Source of the DNA: Bacteroidota bacterium
Lineage (GTDB): Bacteria; Bacteroidota; Bacteroidia; Chitinophagales; Chitinophagaceae
Reading direction: 5' to 3'
Assembly: GCA_023429985.1 (NCBI GenBank)
Contig: JAEZCV010000162.1
Span: forward strand, 1 to 12,802
DNA length: 12,802 nt
The translations under genes and the position numbers were made by a program. The notes beneath the pieces are model-generated. The model saw only the letters and a list, made by a program, of their open reading frames with translations. It did no database searches and was not told where the DNA came from. Positions 1 through 8,127 of this stretch are shown in pieces (position 1 is the first letter of the stretch; every line of letters starts with the position of its first letter).

Positions 1-353
1 GGGTAGGCAGGGGTTCGGAGAAAAGCTATTGTATACTGATGACATCAAACCAGTTAGGAAATGATGCCAGGGAAAGAATGAAAATCATGACCTCAACTTC
101 CAATGGTTTTGAAATTGCAGAAAAGGATCTGGAGCTGAGAGGGCCGGGAGAAATTGAAGGAACCCGGCAAAGTGGTGCGCTTAATTTTAAACTGGCAGAT
201 ATAGTAAAAGACAAACCAGTTCTGGACGTGGCAAGGGAAATGGCCTCGCTGCTGGTTGAAGAAGATCCGGACCTGGAAAAACCCGAACATTATTTATTAA
301 GAAATTACCTCATGTCACTGGAAGGTAAAACCCCGTGGAGCAAAATTTCTTAA
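1..353 (+). CDS. recG: ATP-dependent DNA helicase RecG, C-terminal end (5' truncated)
   Basis: This is the last 116 codons of RecG, read in the frame that starts at base 3 and ends at TAA 351-353; the rest lies outside the window. RecG is a superfamily 2 helicase that regresses stalled replication forks and branch-migrates Holliday junctions. The fragment opens inside helicase motif VI (VGRG, then SYCILMTS). It continues with the RecG-specific segment RMKIMTSTSNGFEIAEKDLE and the conserved LRGPGEIEGTRQSG stretch, which belongs to the TRG-type motif that couples ATP hydrolysis to branch translocation. The tail (LADIVKDKPVLDVAREMA) matches the usual RecG C-terminus. An internal ATG at base 39 is not a start, because the conserved reading frame continues upstream to the window edge. 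The next gene begins 50 bases later and has no functional link to RecG that I can see. Confidence 0.95.
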   Translation, partial: VGRGSEKSYCILMTSNQLGNDARERMKIMTSTSNGFEIAEKDLELRGPGEIEGTRQSGALNFKLADIVKDKPVLDVAREMASLLVEEDPDLEKPEHYLLRNYLMSLEGKTPWSKIS

Positions 354-403
354 CATGACATTGCACAACAATTTCAAGAATAAATAGTTAATTTCAGAAA
401 ACA

Positions 404-3400
404 TTGAACTCCATTCGATACATATTTACAACGACCCTGCTTTTTCTTGGTTTTTTACTGTCAGCACAGAACATTCAGTTCATTGAAAACAAAGGACAAT
501 GGGATAAAAAAGTGTTGTTCCAGGGCGATGTTTCAGCAGGATCTTTCTTTATCCGTCCTGATGGATTTACCGTGTTGCAACACAAGGCCGAAGACTGGGA
601 GCAACTGGGAGAGGCGCTTCATAATAAGAACAGGGGGAACGCTTCTCCGCTGGTATTGAATTCCCATGTTTACCATGTAACATTCGTAAACGCAAATCCG
701 GCTGCTCAGGTAATTTCCGATAAACCTTTATACACCTATAATAATTATTTTATTGGTGATGATCCTTCCAAATGGGCATCGGAATGTCGCATCTTCCAGG
801 GTATTACTTTAAAAGAAATCTATCCCAATATCGATATTCGTTATTATTCCGACCAGGGAACCTTGAAATATGATTTCATTGTACGCCCTGGTGGCAGGGT
901 TTCCGACATCGTTTTAAAATATGAAGGAGCCGATAAACTGGAGATCAAAAAAAAGGAATTACATATTACTACATCCGTAGGTGTACTTCGTGAATTGAAT
1001 CCTTACACCTACCAGTTTAATGATGATGGTAAGGTTGAAGTGCCGGCTAAATTCACCTTAAGAAACAACGAGGTGAGGTTCGATATAAAAAATTATGATC
1101 CCTCAAAAATTCTTACTATCGATCCCACGTTGATATTTTGTTCTTTTTCAGGAAGCACGGCCGATAACTGGGGATTTTCAGCAACTTATGGTCCGGATGG
1201 TAGTTTGTTCGGAGGGGGAATTGTTTTCGGACAGGGATTCCCTACCAATACAGGCGCCTTTCAGCAGAATTACGGCGGCGGTATAAATTGCCACGGAGGT
1301 GGATTTGATATAGGTATCATTAAATATACGCCCGACGGAACCAACCGTGTTTATGCAACTTATATTGGAGGTTCCGCCGATGAAATGCCTCACTCGCTGA
1401 TTTCAGATCCCGAGGGAAATTTGATCATTGGAGGAAGAACAAATTCAGGGAATTATCCTACAACGGGTCCTTTGCTGGGAACCCCCGGCGGTTGGGATAT
1501 AGTAGTTACAAAACTAAATGCCGCCGGTTCGGCCCTCATTGGTTCCAGGCGTTTAAGTGGCAGCCTGGATGATGGAGCCAATATTGATCCCTGTGGTGGC
1601 AGCCCCAATACTTCTTTATTGCAAAATTATGGCGATGAATCGAGGAGCGAGGTGAATATAGACCCCCAGGGAAATGTATATCTTGCTTCCAGCACTCGTT
1701 CCAATAATTTTTATACGTTGAATGCCATTCAGCCGGCACCGGGTGGCGGCCAGGATGGAGTGATCATTAAATTTAATCCCACACTTTCTGCCGTATTATT
1801 CAGTACATATTTCGGCGGCAGCCAGAACGATGCGGCCTATGTAATAGCCATTCATCCTAATGGAAATATTTATGTGGCTGGAGGAACCGAAAGTTCCAAT
1901 CTTCCGGGTACAACAACAGGCACAGTGGGGCCTGCAATAAACGGTTCAATCGATGGGTTTATAACAATACTTGCTCCTGATGGTTCAGCATTTATAAATA
2001 CCACTTATATAGGTACGGGCGCTATAGACCAGGTATATGGCATCCAGATCGATCGGGCAGGGTTTCCTTATATCATGGGACAAACAAGAGGGAGTTGGCC
2101 CATTATAAATGCACCATGGAGCCAGGCAAATGGAAAACAGTTCATTGCCAAATTACAGCCTAACCTTTCGGCCTACGTTTATTCAACGGCTTTTGGAAAG
2201 GGCGAAGCTTTCCCGGATATTTCTCCGGTAGCCTTTTTAGTTGACCGGTGCGAAAATGTATATGTGTCGGGCTGGGGTGGTAGTGTTGGCGGATTTTTAA
2301 ATGCCGGTGTGCAGGGATTGCCTGTTACGCCGGGGGCTTTTAAATCTTCCCCCGATGTTAATGCCCAGGGAATTGGTCAGGATTTTTACTTTTTTGTTTT
2401 GCAAAGAAATGCCACCGCTCAATTGTTTGGAAGTTTCTTTGGCCAGAACACCGGCGCAACAAATGCCAGCGGCGACCATGTGGATGGTGGAACCAGCAGG
2501 TTTGATGAAAATGGAGTGATCTACCAGGCTATTTGCGCCAGCTGCGCTTCTAATCTGCCATTTCCTACAACACCGGATTCATGGGCTCCATCTAAACCGG
2601 CAGCTACCAACTGTAACCTGGCTGTTGTAAAAATTGGCTTCGACCTGGCAGGTGTAAGCGCAGGGGTGCAACCAACCATTGATGGAAAAGTTCGCGATAC
2701 GGCAGGTTGCGTTCCGCTGACGGTGCTGTTCAGGGATACTGTTTTAAAAGCAGTTAGCTATGAATGGAATTTCGGCGATGGCAACTCCGCGGTTTCAGTG
2801 AATCCAGAAGTTCCCCATACCTATACCAGCGTTGGTACTTACCAGGTAATGCTGATTGCTATCGACTCTTCCAGTTGCAACATTCGCGATACCTCCTTTA
2901 TTACAATTGTTGTTGGAGACCTACGTGCCCAACTCGATTTTAATGCTGTGAAACTCGATCCTTGCGATTCTTTTAAATACAGGTTCGATAATCTTTCGGT
3001 GGCTCCTCCTCCCAGGCCCTTTGGAAATGATATCTGGGAATGGAATTTTGGTGATGGCAGTGCCCCTGTAATATCTTCCTTAAACGATCCTGTTTTTCAT
3101 AATTATGCTTCGCCGGGAACCTATAATGTTCAATTGATTTTAAAGGACAGCGTATACTGTAATTATCCCGATACCCTTGTTAAGCAGGTGCGTGTGGCAG
3201 TATTGGTTGATGCCGATTTTACCACCCCGCCTAGTGGTTGCGCACCTTATGAAGCCGGGTTTACAAATACTTCCACAGGAGGTCAAAATTTCACCTGGGA
3301 TTTTGGCGATGGCAATACCTCAACCGATGTTAACCCAACGCATACTTATGTTAACCCCGGAACCTATGTTGTTACACTTACGGCTGTAGATTCGGCAACC

Positions 3401-3973
3401 TGTAATATAACCGACACCCAAACATTTACCATTCTTGTGCAGGACAAGCCAACTGCAGATTTTACGGCTTCTCCACAACCGCCACTAGTTAATACGCCCA
3501 TATCATTCACCAATAATTCAAGTATGGATGCCACCAGCTTTAAATGGCTGTTTGGTGATGGCGATTCGCTGGAAACCACATCAAGAAATGTAATTCAGCA
3601 TGAATACAATGCAACCGCCACATGGAATGCCTGCCTGATAGCTTATAACCTCGCCGGCTGTCCGGATACGGTTTGTAAAGAAGTAAGAACAATGGTAGAA
3701 GCAGCTCTTGATGTTCCCAATGCGTTTACCCCTAACAGTAATGATGTTAACAGCAGGGTGATGGTGCGTGGTTATGGAATTGCAAAACTCAAATTTGTAG
3801 TTTATGCCCGGTGGGGAGAAAAGGTATTTGAATCAAACAATAAAAATGTAGGATGGGATGGAACATTTAAAGGTAAACCGCTTCCTATGGATGTTTATGC
3901 CTACACTGTGGAAGCAGAATTTACCGATGGCACCCGGGTTACAAAAACGGGAGATATAACCCTAATCAGATAA
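404..3973 (+). CDS. Secreted PKD-repeat protein with type B T9SS sorting domain (gliding-motility-associated C-terminus)
   Basis: A 1189-residue exported protein. Residues 1-21 form a signal peptide ending LLSA before Gln22. Next comes the N-terminal module (IENKGQWDKKVLFQGDV) typical of large Bacteroidota surface proteins. At about 240-745 there are SBBP/propeller-like repeats of the form YIGGSxxD...D.xGNxYxxGxT. Four PKD domains follow, marked by W(N/D/L)FGDG near residues 787, 879, 964 and 1047. The first three each carry a Cys near both ends (for example AGC...SSSC); the fourth lacks the first one. Residues about 1098-1189 form the CHU_C/type B sorting domain (VPNAFTPN, RWGEKVFES, GWDGTFKGKPLP, VYAYTV, ITLIR), so the protein should leave through the type IX system. 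The usual NGDGxND is NSNDVNS here. The start must be TTG 404, because an in-frame TAA sits at 389-391 and no ATG precedes the signal peptide. The surface function is unknown; adhesion is a guess from PKD content. Confidence 0.9.
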   Translation: MNSIRYIFTTTLLFLGFLLSAQNIQFIENKGQWDKKVLFQGDVSAGSFFIRPDGFTVLQHKAEDWEQLGEALHNKNRGNASPLVLNSHVYHVTFVNANPAAQVISDKPLYTYNNYFIGDDPSKWASECRIFQGITLKEIYPNIDIRYYSDQGTLKYDFIVRPGGRVSDIVLKYEGADKLEIKKKELHITTSVGVLRELNPYTYQFNDDGKVEVPAKFTLRNNEVRFDIKNYDPSKILTIDPTLIFCSFSGSTADNWGFSATYGPDGSLFGGGIVFGQGFPTNTGAFQQNYGGGINCHGGGFDIGIIKYTPDGTNRVYATYIGGSADEMPHSLISDPEGNLIIGGRTNSGNYPTTGPLLGTPGGWDIVVTKLNAAGSALIGSRRLSGSLDDGANIDPCGGSPNTSLLQNYGDESRSEVNIDPQGNVYLASSTRSNNFYTLNAIQPAPGGGQDGVIIKFNPTLSAVLFSTYFGGSQNDAAYVIAIHPNGNIYVAGGTESSNLPGTTTGTVGPAINGSIDGFITILAPDGSAFINTTYIGTGAIDQVYGIQIDRAGFPYIMGQTRGSWPIINAPWSQANGKQFIAKLQPNLSAYVYSTAFGKGEAFPDISPVAFLVDRCENVYVSGWGGSVGGFLNAGVQGLPVTPGAFKSSPDVNAQGIGQDFYFFVLQRNATAQLFGSFFGQNTGATNASGDHVDGGTSRFDENGVIYQAICASCASNLPFPTTPDSWAPSKPAATNCNLAVVKIGFDLAGVSAGVQPTIDGKVRDTAGCVPLTVLFRDTVLKAVSYEWNFGDGNSAVSVNPEVPHTYTSVGTYQVMLIAIDSSSCNIRDTSFITIVVGDLRAQLDFNAVKLDPCDSFKYRFDNLSVAPPPRPFGNDIWEWNFGDGSAPVISSLNDPVFHNYASPGTYNVQLILKDSVYCNYPDTLVKQVRVAVLVDADFTTPPSGCAPYEAGFTNTSTGGQNFTWDFGDGNTSTDVNPTHTYVNPGTYVVTLTAVDSATCNITDTQTFTILVQDKPTADFTASPQPPLVNTPISFTNNSSMDATSFKWLFGDGDSLETTSRNVIQHEYNATATWNACLIAYNLAGCPDTVCKEVRTMVEAALDVPNAFTPNSNDVNSRVMVRGYGIAKLKFVVYARWGEKVFESNNKNVGWDGTFKGKPLPMDVYAYTVEAEFTDGTRVTKTGDITLIR

Positions 3974-3984
3974 AGGATTTTAAA

Positions 3985-5016
3985 ATGAGGTTCATAAAAA
4001 TATTAATGCTTGTAGCCTCGGGGCTTGCAGGAGCTGCTTCAGCCTCGGCCCAGGACCTGCATTTCAGCCAGTTCTTTAATTCACCTCTAACCACCAATCC
4101 TGCTAATACCGGGTTCATCCCGGATGGTGATTACCGCCTGGGTATGAATTTCCGAAATCAATGGTCTTCTCTAATGGCCCTTCCTTATAAAACAATGAGT
4201 GCTTTTGGCGATGTGCAACTTATGAAGGACCGCTTTGAAAATGGCTGGCTGGGCGCCGGCGCTGTTATTCTACGCGATGTTGCCGGAAGCGGAAATCTTA
4301 CCTCCACAAAAATTTATGGGTCGGTGGCTTATCACCAGATGATGGGTTACTCAAGTTTATTAAGTCTCGGCTTCAATATTGGTTATGCCAATAAATCAAT
4401 AAACACCTCTAACCTTAAATTCCCCGACCAGTTTGACGGAAAGTTTTTTGATAATAAGCTCCCAACCAGTGTAATGCTCAATTCCAATAATATTGGTTAC
4501 CTGGATATGCAGGTAGGAATGAATTATGCTTATTTCCCTACAGAGAATGTTTATATAAATACAGGTTTCTCTGTTCATCATGTAAACAGGCCAAGAGAAT
4601 CTTTTTTTGCTGATGATAATGGATTTGATAACAGGATACCCATGCGGTATATAGGTTTCCTCAACGGCAGTTTTAAACTGAATAACCAGGTGATCATCAA
4701 TCCAAATATTTATTACACAAAACAGGCTACTGTTGATGAACTGGTAGGAGGTATCAATGCACACTACAACCTTTCCGGCGATGGTGAATATATTCTGATT
4801 GCCGGTGCTTACTATAGACACCAGGAATCTATAATTCCAATGGTAGGACTGGGATATAAGGATTTTACCATGACCTTTTCCTATGATGCAACTATTTCTA
4901 CCCTGAAGAATTACAATAATGGGAGAGGCGCATTTGAATTTTCACTTATTAAACAGGGTATTATCAACCCTGGAAGCAGGCAGGTTACTCCCTGTCCCAG
5001 TTTTAAATCTTATTAG
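3985..5016 (+). CDS. PorP/SprF family type IX secretion outer-membrane protein
   Basis: A 343-residue protein with a signal peptide (about 1-22, ending ASA before QDLHFSQ). The mature N-terminus QDLHFSQFFNSPLTTNPANTG is the hallmark of the PorP/SprF family. The rest is alternating amphipathic strands with aromatic ends (YGSVAYHQMMGYSSLLSLGFNIGYA, ILIAGAYYRHQESIIPMVGLGYKDFTMTFSYD), as expected for an outer-membrane beta-barrel of roughly 14 strands. Family members work with the T9SS. SprF is needed for export of the type B cargo SprB in Flavobacterium johnsoniae, and PorP is part of the trans-envelope machinery in Porphyromonas. The gene starts 11 bases after the type B cargo gene on the same strand, so I infer one transcript and a dedicated cargo/partner pair rather than the core PorP of the genome. 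The length is normal for the family. No clear terminator follows in the 56-base gap. Confidence 0.92.
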   Translation: MRFIKILMLVASGLAGAASASAQDLHFSQFFNSPLTTNPANTGFIPDGDYRLGMNFRNQWSSLMALPYKTMSAFGDVQLMKDRFENGWLGAGAVILRDVAGSGNLTSTKIYGSVAYHQMMGYSSLLSLGFNIGYANKSINTSNLKFPDQFDGKFFDNKLPTSVMLNSNNIGYLDMQVGMNYAYFPTENVYINTGFSVHHVNRPRESFFADDNGFDNRIPMRYIGFLNGSFKLNNQVIINPNIYYTKQATVDELVGGINAHYNLSGDGEYILIAGAYYRHQESIIPMVGLGYKDFTMTFSYDATISTLKNYNNGRGAFEFSLIKQGIINPGSRQVTPCPSFKSY

Positions 5017-5072
5017 GTTTTCCTTTTTAATATTTCATCTTTTGAACGAATTTTACGCTCAGAAACATTTTC

Positions 5073-6488
5073 ATGCTTACAATCGAAAATCATAATACAG
5101 CAATTGCCCACCTGGAGTCCTTTAGAAAGATCGCAGGATCTGAAAATGTTTATGTTGATGAAGAAGTGCTGTCGGCTTATGCCTCCGATGAAACGGAAGA
5201 CCTTCACTTTTTACCCGATGTTGTAATTAAGCCTGCAACTGCAGAAGAGATCAGTGCTATACTGAAGATCTGCAATGAACATAAAATTCCGGTTACTCCC
5301 CGCGGTGCGGGAACGGGATTAAGTGGTGGCGCTCTTCCTCAATTGGGCGGTGTATTGATTTCGGTTGAAAGGCTGAATAAAATTATCCTGGTTGATGAAA
5401 GAAACCTGCAGGTGATCACGGAATCCGGAGTAATAACAGAAGTTCTCCAGGATGCGGTTAAGGAAAAAGGATTATTCTATCCTCCCGATCCCAGCAGCCG
5501 TGGCTCCTGTATGATCGGCGGAAATATTGCAGAAAACTCCGGTGGACCCAAGGCAGTAAAATATGGCGTGGTAAAAGATTATGTGCTGAACCTGGAAGTG
5601 GTGCTTCCAACGGGAGAGATCATCTGGACGGGGGCCAACGTTTTAAAAAACGCAACAGGCTATAATCTTACACAGCTAATTGTGGGCAGCGAAGGAACGT
5701 TGGGAATTGTTACAAAAGCAGTATTAAAACTGGTTCCTCTTCCAAAATACGATTTATTAATGCTGGTGCCATTCCGTAACCCGGAAAAGGCCTGTGCTGC
5801 AGTGAGTGCCATTTTCACCGCCGGCTATACACCCAGTGCCATGGAATTTATGGAACGCGATGCACTGGAATGGGTAATGCGTTTTGTGGATAATTCCATT
5901 GTGGCCATTGATGATGATATTCAGGCTCACCTTCTTATAGAAGTGGACGGAAATGATGTTGAAGTGCTGATGAAGGATATGGAAGGTATTGCAGCAATTG
6001 CCATGGAATTTGATTGCGCCGAAATACTTTTTGCCGAAGATGCTCAACAGAAAGCTGAATTGTGGAAACTCAGGCGCAGGGTAGGAGAAGCTGTGAAATC
6101 GCATTCTATTTACAAGGAGGAAGATACTGTGGTTCCCAGGGCCGAATTGCCGGTTTTATTAAAGGGCGTAAAAGAAATTGGAAAAAAATATGGTTTTCAT
6201 TCTGTTTGTTATGGACATGCAGGAGATGGAAATTTACATGTAAACATCATTAAAGGAGATTTGTCTGATGAACAATGGAATGGGTCTCTGAAAACAGGCA
6301 TCCGCGAAATATTCGAACTGGTAAAACATCTTGGAGGAACCATAAGTGGTGAACATGGCATTGGCCTGGTGCAGAAAGAATACCTGCCTATTGTTTTCAA
6401 TGATGTGCAAATGAGATTAATGCGCCAGGTTAAATTGGCTTTTGACCCCAATAATATTTTGAACGCAGGAAAAATTTTTGACCTATGA
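5073..6488 (+). CDS. FAD-linked oxidase of the GlcD / D-lactate dehydrogenase family
   Basis: A 471-residue flavoprotein that should oxidise a D-2-hydroxy acid such as glycolate or D-lactate to the 2-oxo acid, passing electrons to another carrier. The FAD-binding domain (about 47-220) shows PRGAGTGLSGG at 76-86, YPPDPSS at 136-142, the GGNIAENSGG turn and GSEGTLGIVT at 205-214. The C-terminal domain (about 222-468) has GHAGDGNLH at 381-389 and SGEHGIG at 425-431. The His and Glu residues there bind the catalytic metal and substrate carboxylate in characterised relatives. It ends with NILNAGKIF. The length is normal for single-domain GlcD proteins. No GlcE or GlcF (Fe-S) partner gene is adjacent, so it may resemble the stand-alone D-LDH or D-2-hydroxyglutarate dehydrogenase types; the substrate cannot be set from sequence alone. 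The start ATG 5073 gives a family-typical N-terminus. The stop overlaps the next start as ATGA. Confidence 0.9.
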   Translation: MLTIENHNTAIAHLESFRKIAGSENVYVDEEVLSAYASDETEDLHFLPDVVIKPATAEEISAILKICNEHKIPVTPRGAGTGLSGGALPQLGGVLISVERLNKIILVDERNLQVITESGVITEVLQDAVKEKGLFYPPDPSSRGSCMIGGNIAENSGGPKAVKYGVVKDYVLNLEVVLPTGEIIWTGANVLKNATGYNLTQLIVGSEGTLGIVTKAVLKLVPLPKYDLLMLVPFRNPEKACAAVSAIFTAGYTPSAMEFMERDALEWVMRFVDNSIVAIDDDIQAHLLIEVDGNDVEVLMKDMEGIAAIAMEFDCAEILFAEDAQQKAELWKLRRRVGEAVKSHSIYKEEDTVVPRAELPVLLKGVKEIGKKYGFHSVCYGHAGDGNLHVNIIKGDLSDEQWNGSLKTGIREIFELVKHLGGTISGEHGIGLVQKEYLPIVFNDVQMRLMRQVKLAFDPNNILNAGKIFDL

Positions 6489-6943
6489 GTTATCGCCATG
6501 CATATAAAAATGATTTTCGATTGCTGCAGTGGGTATCGGTAATGATGATAGGCGGCATTGTAGTATTTGCCGTACTTATTCATTTTTATAACGGTAATCG
6601 CGTGGCCTTCATGCATGACCACCCTTCTGAAAAATATTTCTTCCCTGCACTTATCATACTTTGTTTAGCCGGATTATACGTGGCACGGTTCATCTATTCC
6701 AGGCGTATGGGCTATATACATATTGACTCGGTAACAGTGGCCAGCCGGATGAACCAGTATAAAACCACCCATTTCCTCCACAATGCAATTTGCGAAATAC
6801 CTGCAATTCTTTCTATAGTGTGTTTTATGTTATTCGGCAATTATATCTACCTGTTTTTTGTTGCCCTGGTGCTGGCAGAATTGATCAGTAAATTCCCAAC
6901 AAATAACAGGATCAACGATTCCATAAGCCTGCTCAAATTTTAA
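6485..6943 (+). CDS. Small four-helix membrane protein of unknown function
   Basis: I do not recognise this 152-residue protein. It has four hydrophobic segments at about 15-34, 52-71, 99-117 and 119-136, so an integral inner-membrane protein with both ends in the cytoplasm is likely. The loop between helices 1 and 2 carries histidines (FMHDHPSEKYFF), and a basic stretch (FIYSRRMGY) follows helix 2. The helix 2-3 loop (HIDSVTVASRMNQYKTTHFLHNAICEIPAI) is amphipathic. The last 15 residues are polar. It overlaps the FAD oxidase stop by four bases (ATGA), which implies translational coupling, and the next gene begins 2 bases after its stop. An electron-transfer or quinone-related role next to the oxidase is possible but unsupported: I see no haem or Fe-S motif. 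Confidence 0.75.
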   Translation: MSYRHAYKNDFRLLQWVSVMMIGGIVVFAVLIHFYNGNRVAFMHDHPSEKYFFPALIILCLAGLYVARFIYSRRMGYIHIDSVTVASRMNQYKTTHFLHNAICEIPAILSIVCFMLFGNYIYLFFVALVLAELISKFPTNNRINDSISLLKF

Positions 6944-6945
6944 TT

Positions 6946-7503
6946 ATGAAAAAATGTCTGCTCCTTTTGGGATTTATTTCAGTTTCGATATTTGGTTTTA
7001 CGCAGGAAGAAGATTCCGACGGCGGAAGGTTTTTCTTTGGCGGAAATTTTGGACTTTCCTTCGGTGACCTTACTCTTATTAATATTTCGCCCCAGCTTGG
7101 ATACAGGTTTAGCAATTTTCTAGCTGCTGGAGCTGGAATAAACGGCCAGTATGTAAGTTTAAAAAGCAGGTACTCAAACGGTGACCCTTATTCTAAATCA
7201 TCGCGCGGTGTAGCAGGTTTGAATATTTTTGGGCGTATATATCCCTTGCAACAAATTATGCTGCAGGTTCAGCCTGAAGCCAACTATATTTTTGGAAAGG
7301 AAATCCTTTATGGCAACCCAAACCAGGAGTATAAATTAGATCCATCCATAGTTCCCAGCTTCCTTATTGGAGCTGGCGCCGTAATGCCTGCCGGTAGAGG
7401 TTCTTTTATCGCTTCTCTTTTTTACGATGTTTTGCAGGATCCGAAAGCTCCCTATGGAACAAGACCTTTTGTGAATTTTTCCTATAATATTGGTATCCGC
7501 TAA
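6946..7503 (+). CDS. Small outer-membrane beta-barrel protein
   Basis: A 185-residue exported protein. Residues 1-19 (MKKCLLLLGFISVSIFGFT) form a signal peptide, with Gln20 the likely mature N-terminus. After a short acidic linker (EEDSDGG) the chain is a run of alternating beta strands: RFFFGGNFGLSFG, INISPQLGYRF, FLAAGAGINGQYVSL, GVAGLNIFGRIYP, MLQVQPEANYIFG, SFLIGAGAVMP, SFIASLFYDVL and a final FVNFSYNIGIR. Eight strands and a hydrophobic/aromatic C-terminal strand fit a small OmpA/OmpW-like barrel of the type common in Bacteroidota. Its function is unknown. The 2-base gap from the membrane-protein gene suggests it is the last gene of the oxidase transcript. Its stop (TAA 7501-7503) overlaps the stop of the convergent minus-strand gene, so no separate terminator fits between them. 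Confidence 0.8.
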   Translation: MKKCLLLLGFISVSIFGFTQEEDSDGGRFFFGGNFGLSFGDLTLINISPQLGYRFSNFLAAGAGINGQYVSLKSRYSNGDPYSKSSRGVAGLNIFGRIYPLQQIMLQVQPEANYIFGKEILYGNPNQEYKLDPSIVPSFLIGAGAVMPAGRGSFIASLFYDVLQDPKAPYGTRPFVNFSYNIGIR

Positions 7504-8039
7504 AGGTGATTTTTCAATTCATCCGGAGATTTCAAAAAATATACCTGCTCATTCAGATTACCATATAAAAATCCTTCAGCAGAAAGGTGATCCATATGCG
7601 CCTTCAGATGGTTATAAAAGCCTCCTGAGTTCAGGATAAATATTTTTTTATCATGAATGGACAGCTGGTTCCATGTAAGCATCTCAAACAGTTCGTCCAG
7701 TGTTCCAAAACCTCCTGGAAGAATGATGGCTGCATCGCATAATTCGTACATCTTGCGTTTTCTTACATGCATATCTTCCACCACCAGCAGTTCACTTATA
7801 TTCTCGTGCTGGTGTTCCCACTCAATTAAAACTTTCGGAATAACACCACGTACAATTCCCCCCTTTTGCATTACAGTATCGGCTACCACTCCCATTAATC
7901 CATTTCTTCCTCCACCATAAATCAGTTCAATTTTCCTTTCGGCCAGCAGGGAAGCAAGTGCCCTGGCATCATTAGTATATATATCATTAGTTCCTGCCCT
8001 CGATCCGCAAAAGATGGCCATTTTTCTAATTTCACTCAT
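7500..8039 (-). CDS. LOG-family nucleoside 5'-monophosphate phosphoribohydrolase (TIGR00730)
   Basis: A 179-residue Rossmann-like enzyme of the LOG family (older databases call it lysine decarboxylase). Characterised members cleave the N-glycosidic bond of cytokinin riboside monophosphates or of AMP-like nucleotides, releasing base plus ribose 5-phosphate. Visible landmarks are the N-terminus MSEIRKMAIFCGSRAG, the nucleotide loop YGGGRNGLMGVVAD (41-54), the MHVRKRKMYE motif (90-99) with the catalytic Arg, and PGGFGTLDE (108-116) with the catalytic Glu. The length matches the family. The open frame runs back to an ATG at 8102, but those 21 extra residues (QTSVFFEDRKICF...) are not part of the family and would cover the promoter region shared with the symporter gene, so I chose ATG 8037-8039. 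In bacteria the likely role is nucleotide clean-up; cytokinin production is possible but not shown. The stop overlaps the convergent barrel gene by four bases. Confidence 0.88.
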   Translation of the reverse strand: MSEIRKMAIFCGSRAGTNDIYTNDARALASLLAERKIELIYGGGRNGLMGVVADTVMQKGGIVRGVIPKVLIEWEHQHENISELLVVEDMHVRKRKMYELCDAAIILPGGFGTLDELFEMLTWNQLSIHDKKIFILNSGGFYNHLKAHMDHLSAEGFLYGNLNEQVYFLKSPDELKNHL

Positions 8040-8127
8040 AATCGAATTTGAAGCAAATGGAAAACAAATTTTTCTATCTTCAAAAAATACTGATGTTTGC
8101 ACCTAATTCTTTTTCAAAACTTAAAGT
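8040..8127. promoter_or_regulatory. Divergent intergenic region, possible promoters of the LOG and symporter genes
   Basis: This A/T-rich 88-base gap separates two divergently transcribed genes and must hold both promoters unless one lies inside a neighbouring gene. On the plus strand, GATGTTTG (8092-8099) differs by one base from the Bacteroidota -7 element TAnnTTTG and would give a leader of about 20 bases before ATG 8128; no good -33 TTG is seen at the right distance. On the minus strand a TATTTTTTG stretch (complement of about 8080-8090) is close to the same consensus but one base too long. Neither assignment is strong. Confidence 0.3.

Noticed and set aside
4396..4821. 141-codon open frame on the minus strand
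   Set aside because: It lies wholly inside the PorP/SprF-like gene and shows no domain; it is a shadow of the real frame.
6209..6622. 137-codon open frame on the minus strand
   Set aside because: It spans the oxidase end and the membrane-protein start, both well supported, and has no recognisable features.
8040..8102. N-terminal extension of the LOG gene to ATG 8102
   Set aside because: The 21 extra residues do not fit the family and would cover the shared promoter gap; MSEIRKMAIFCGSR is the usual beginning.
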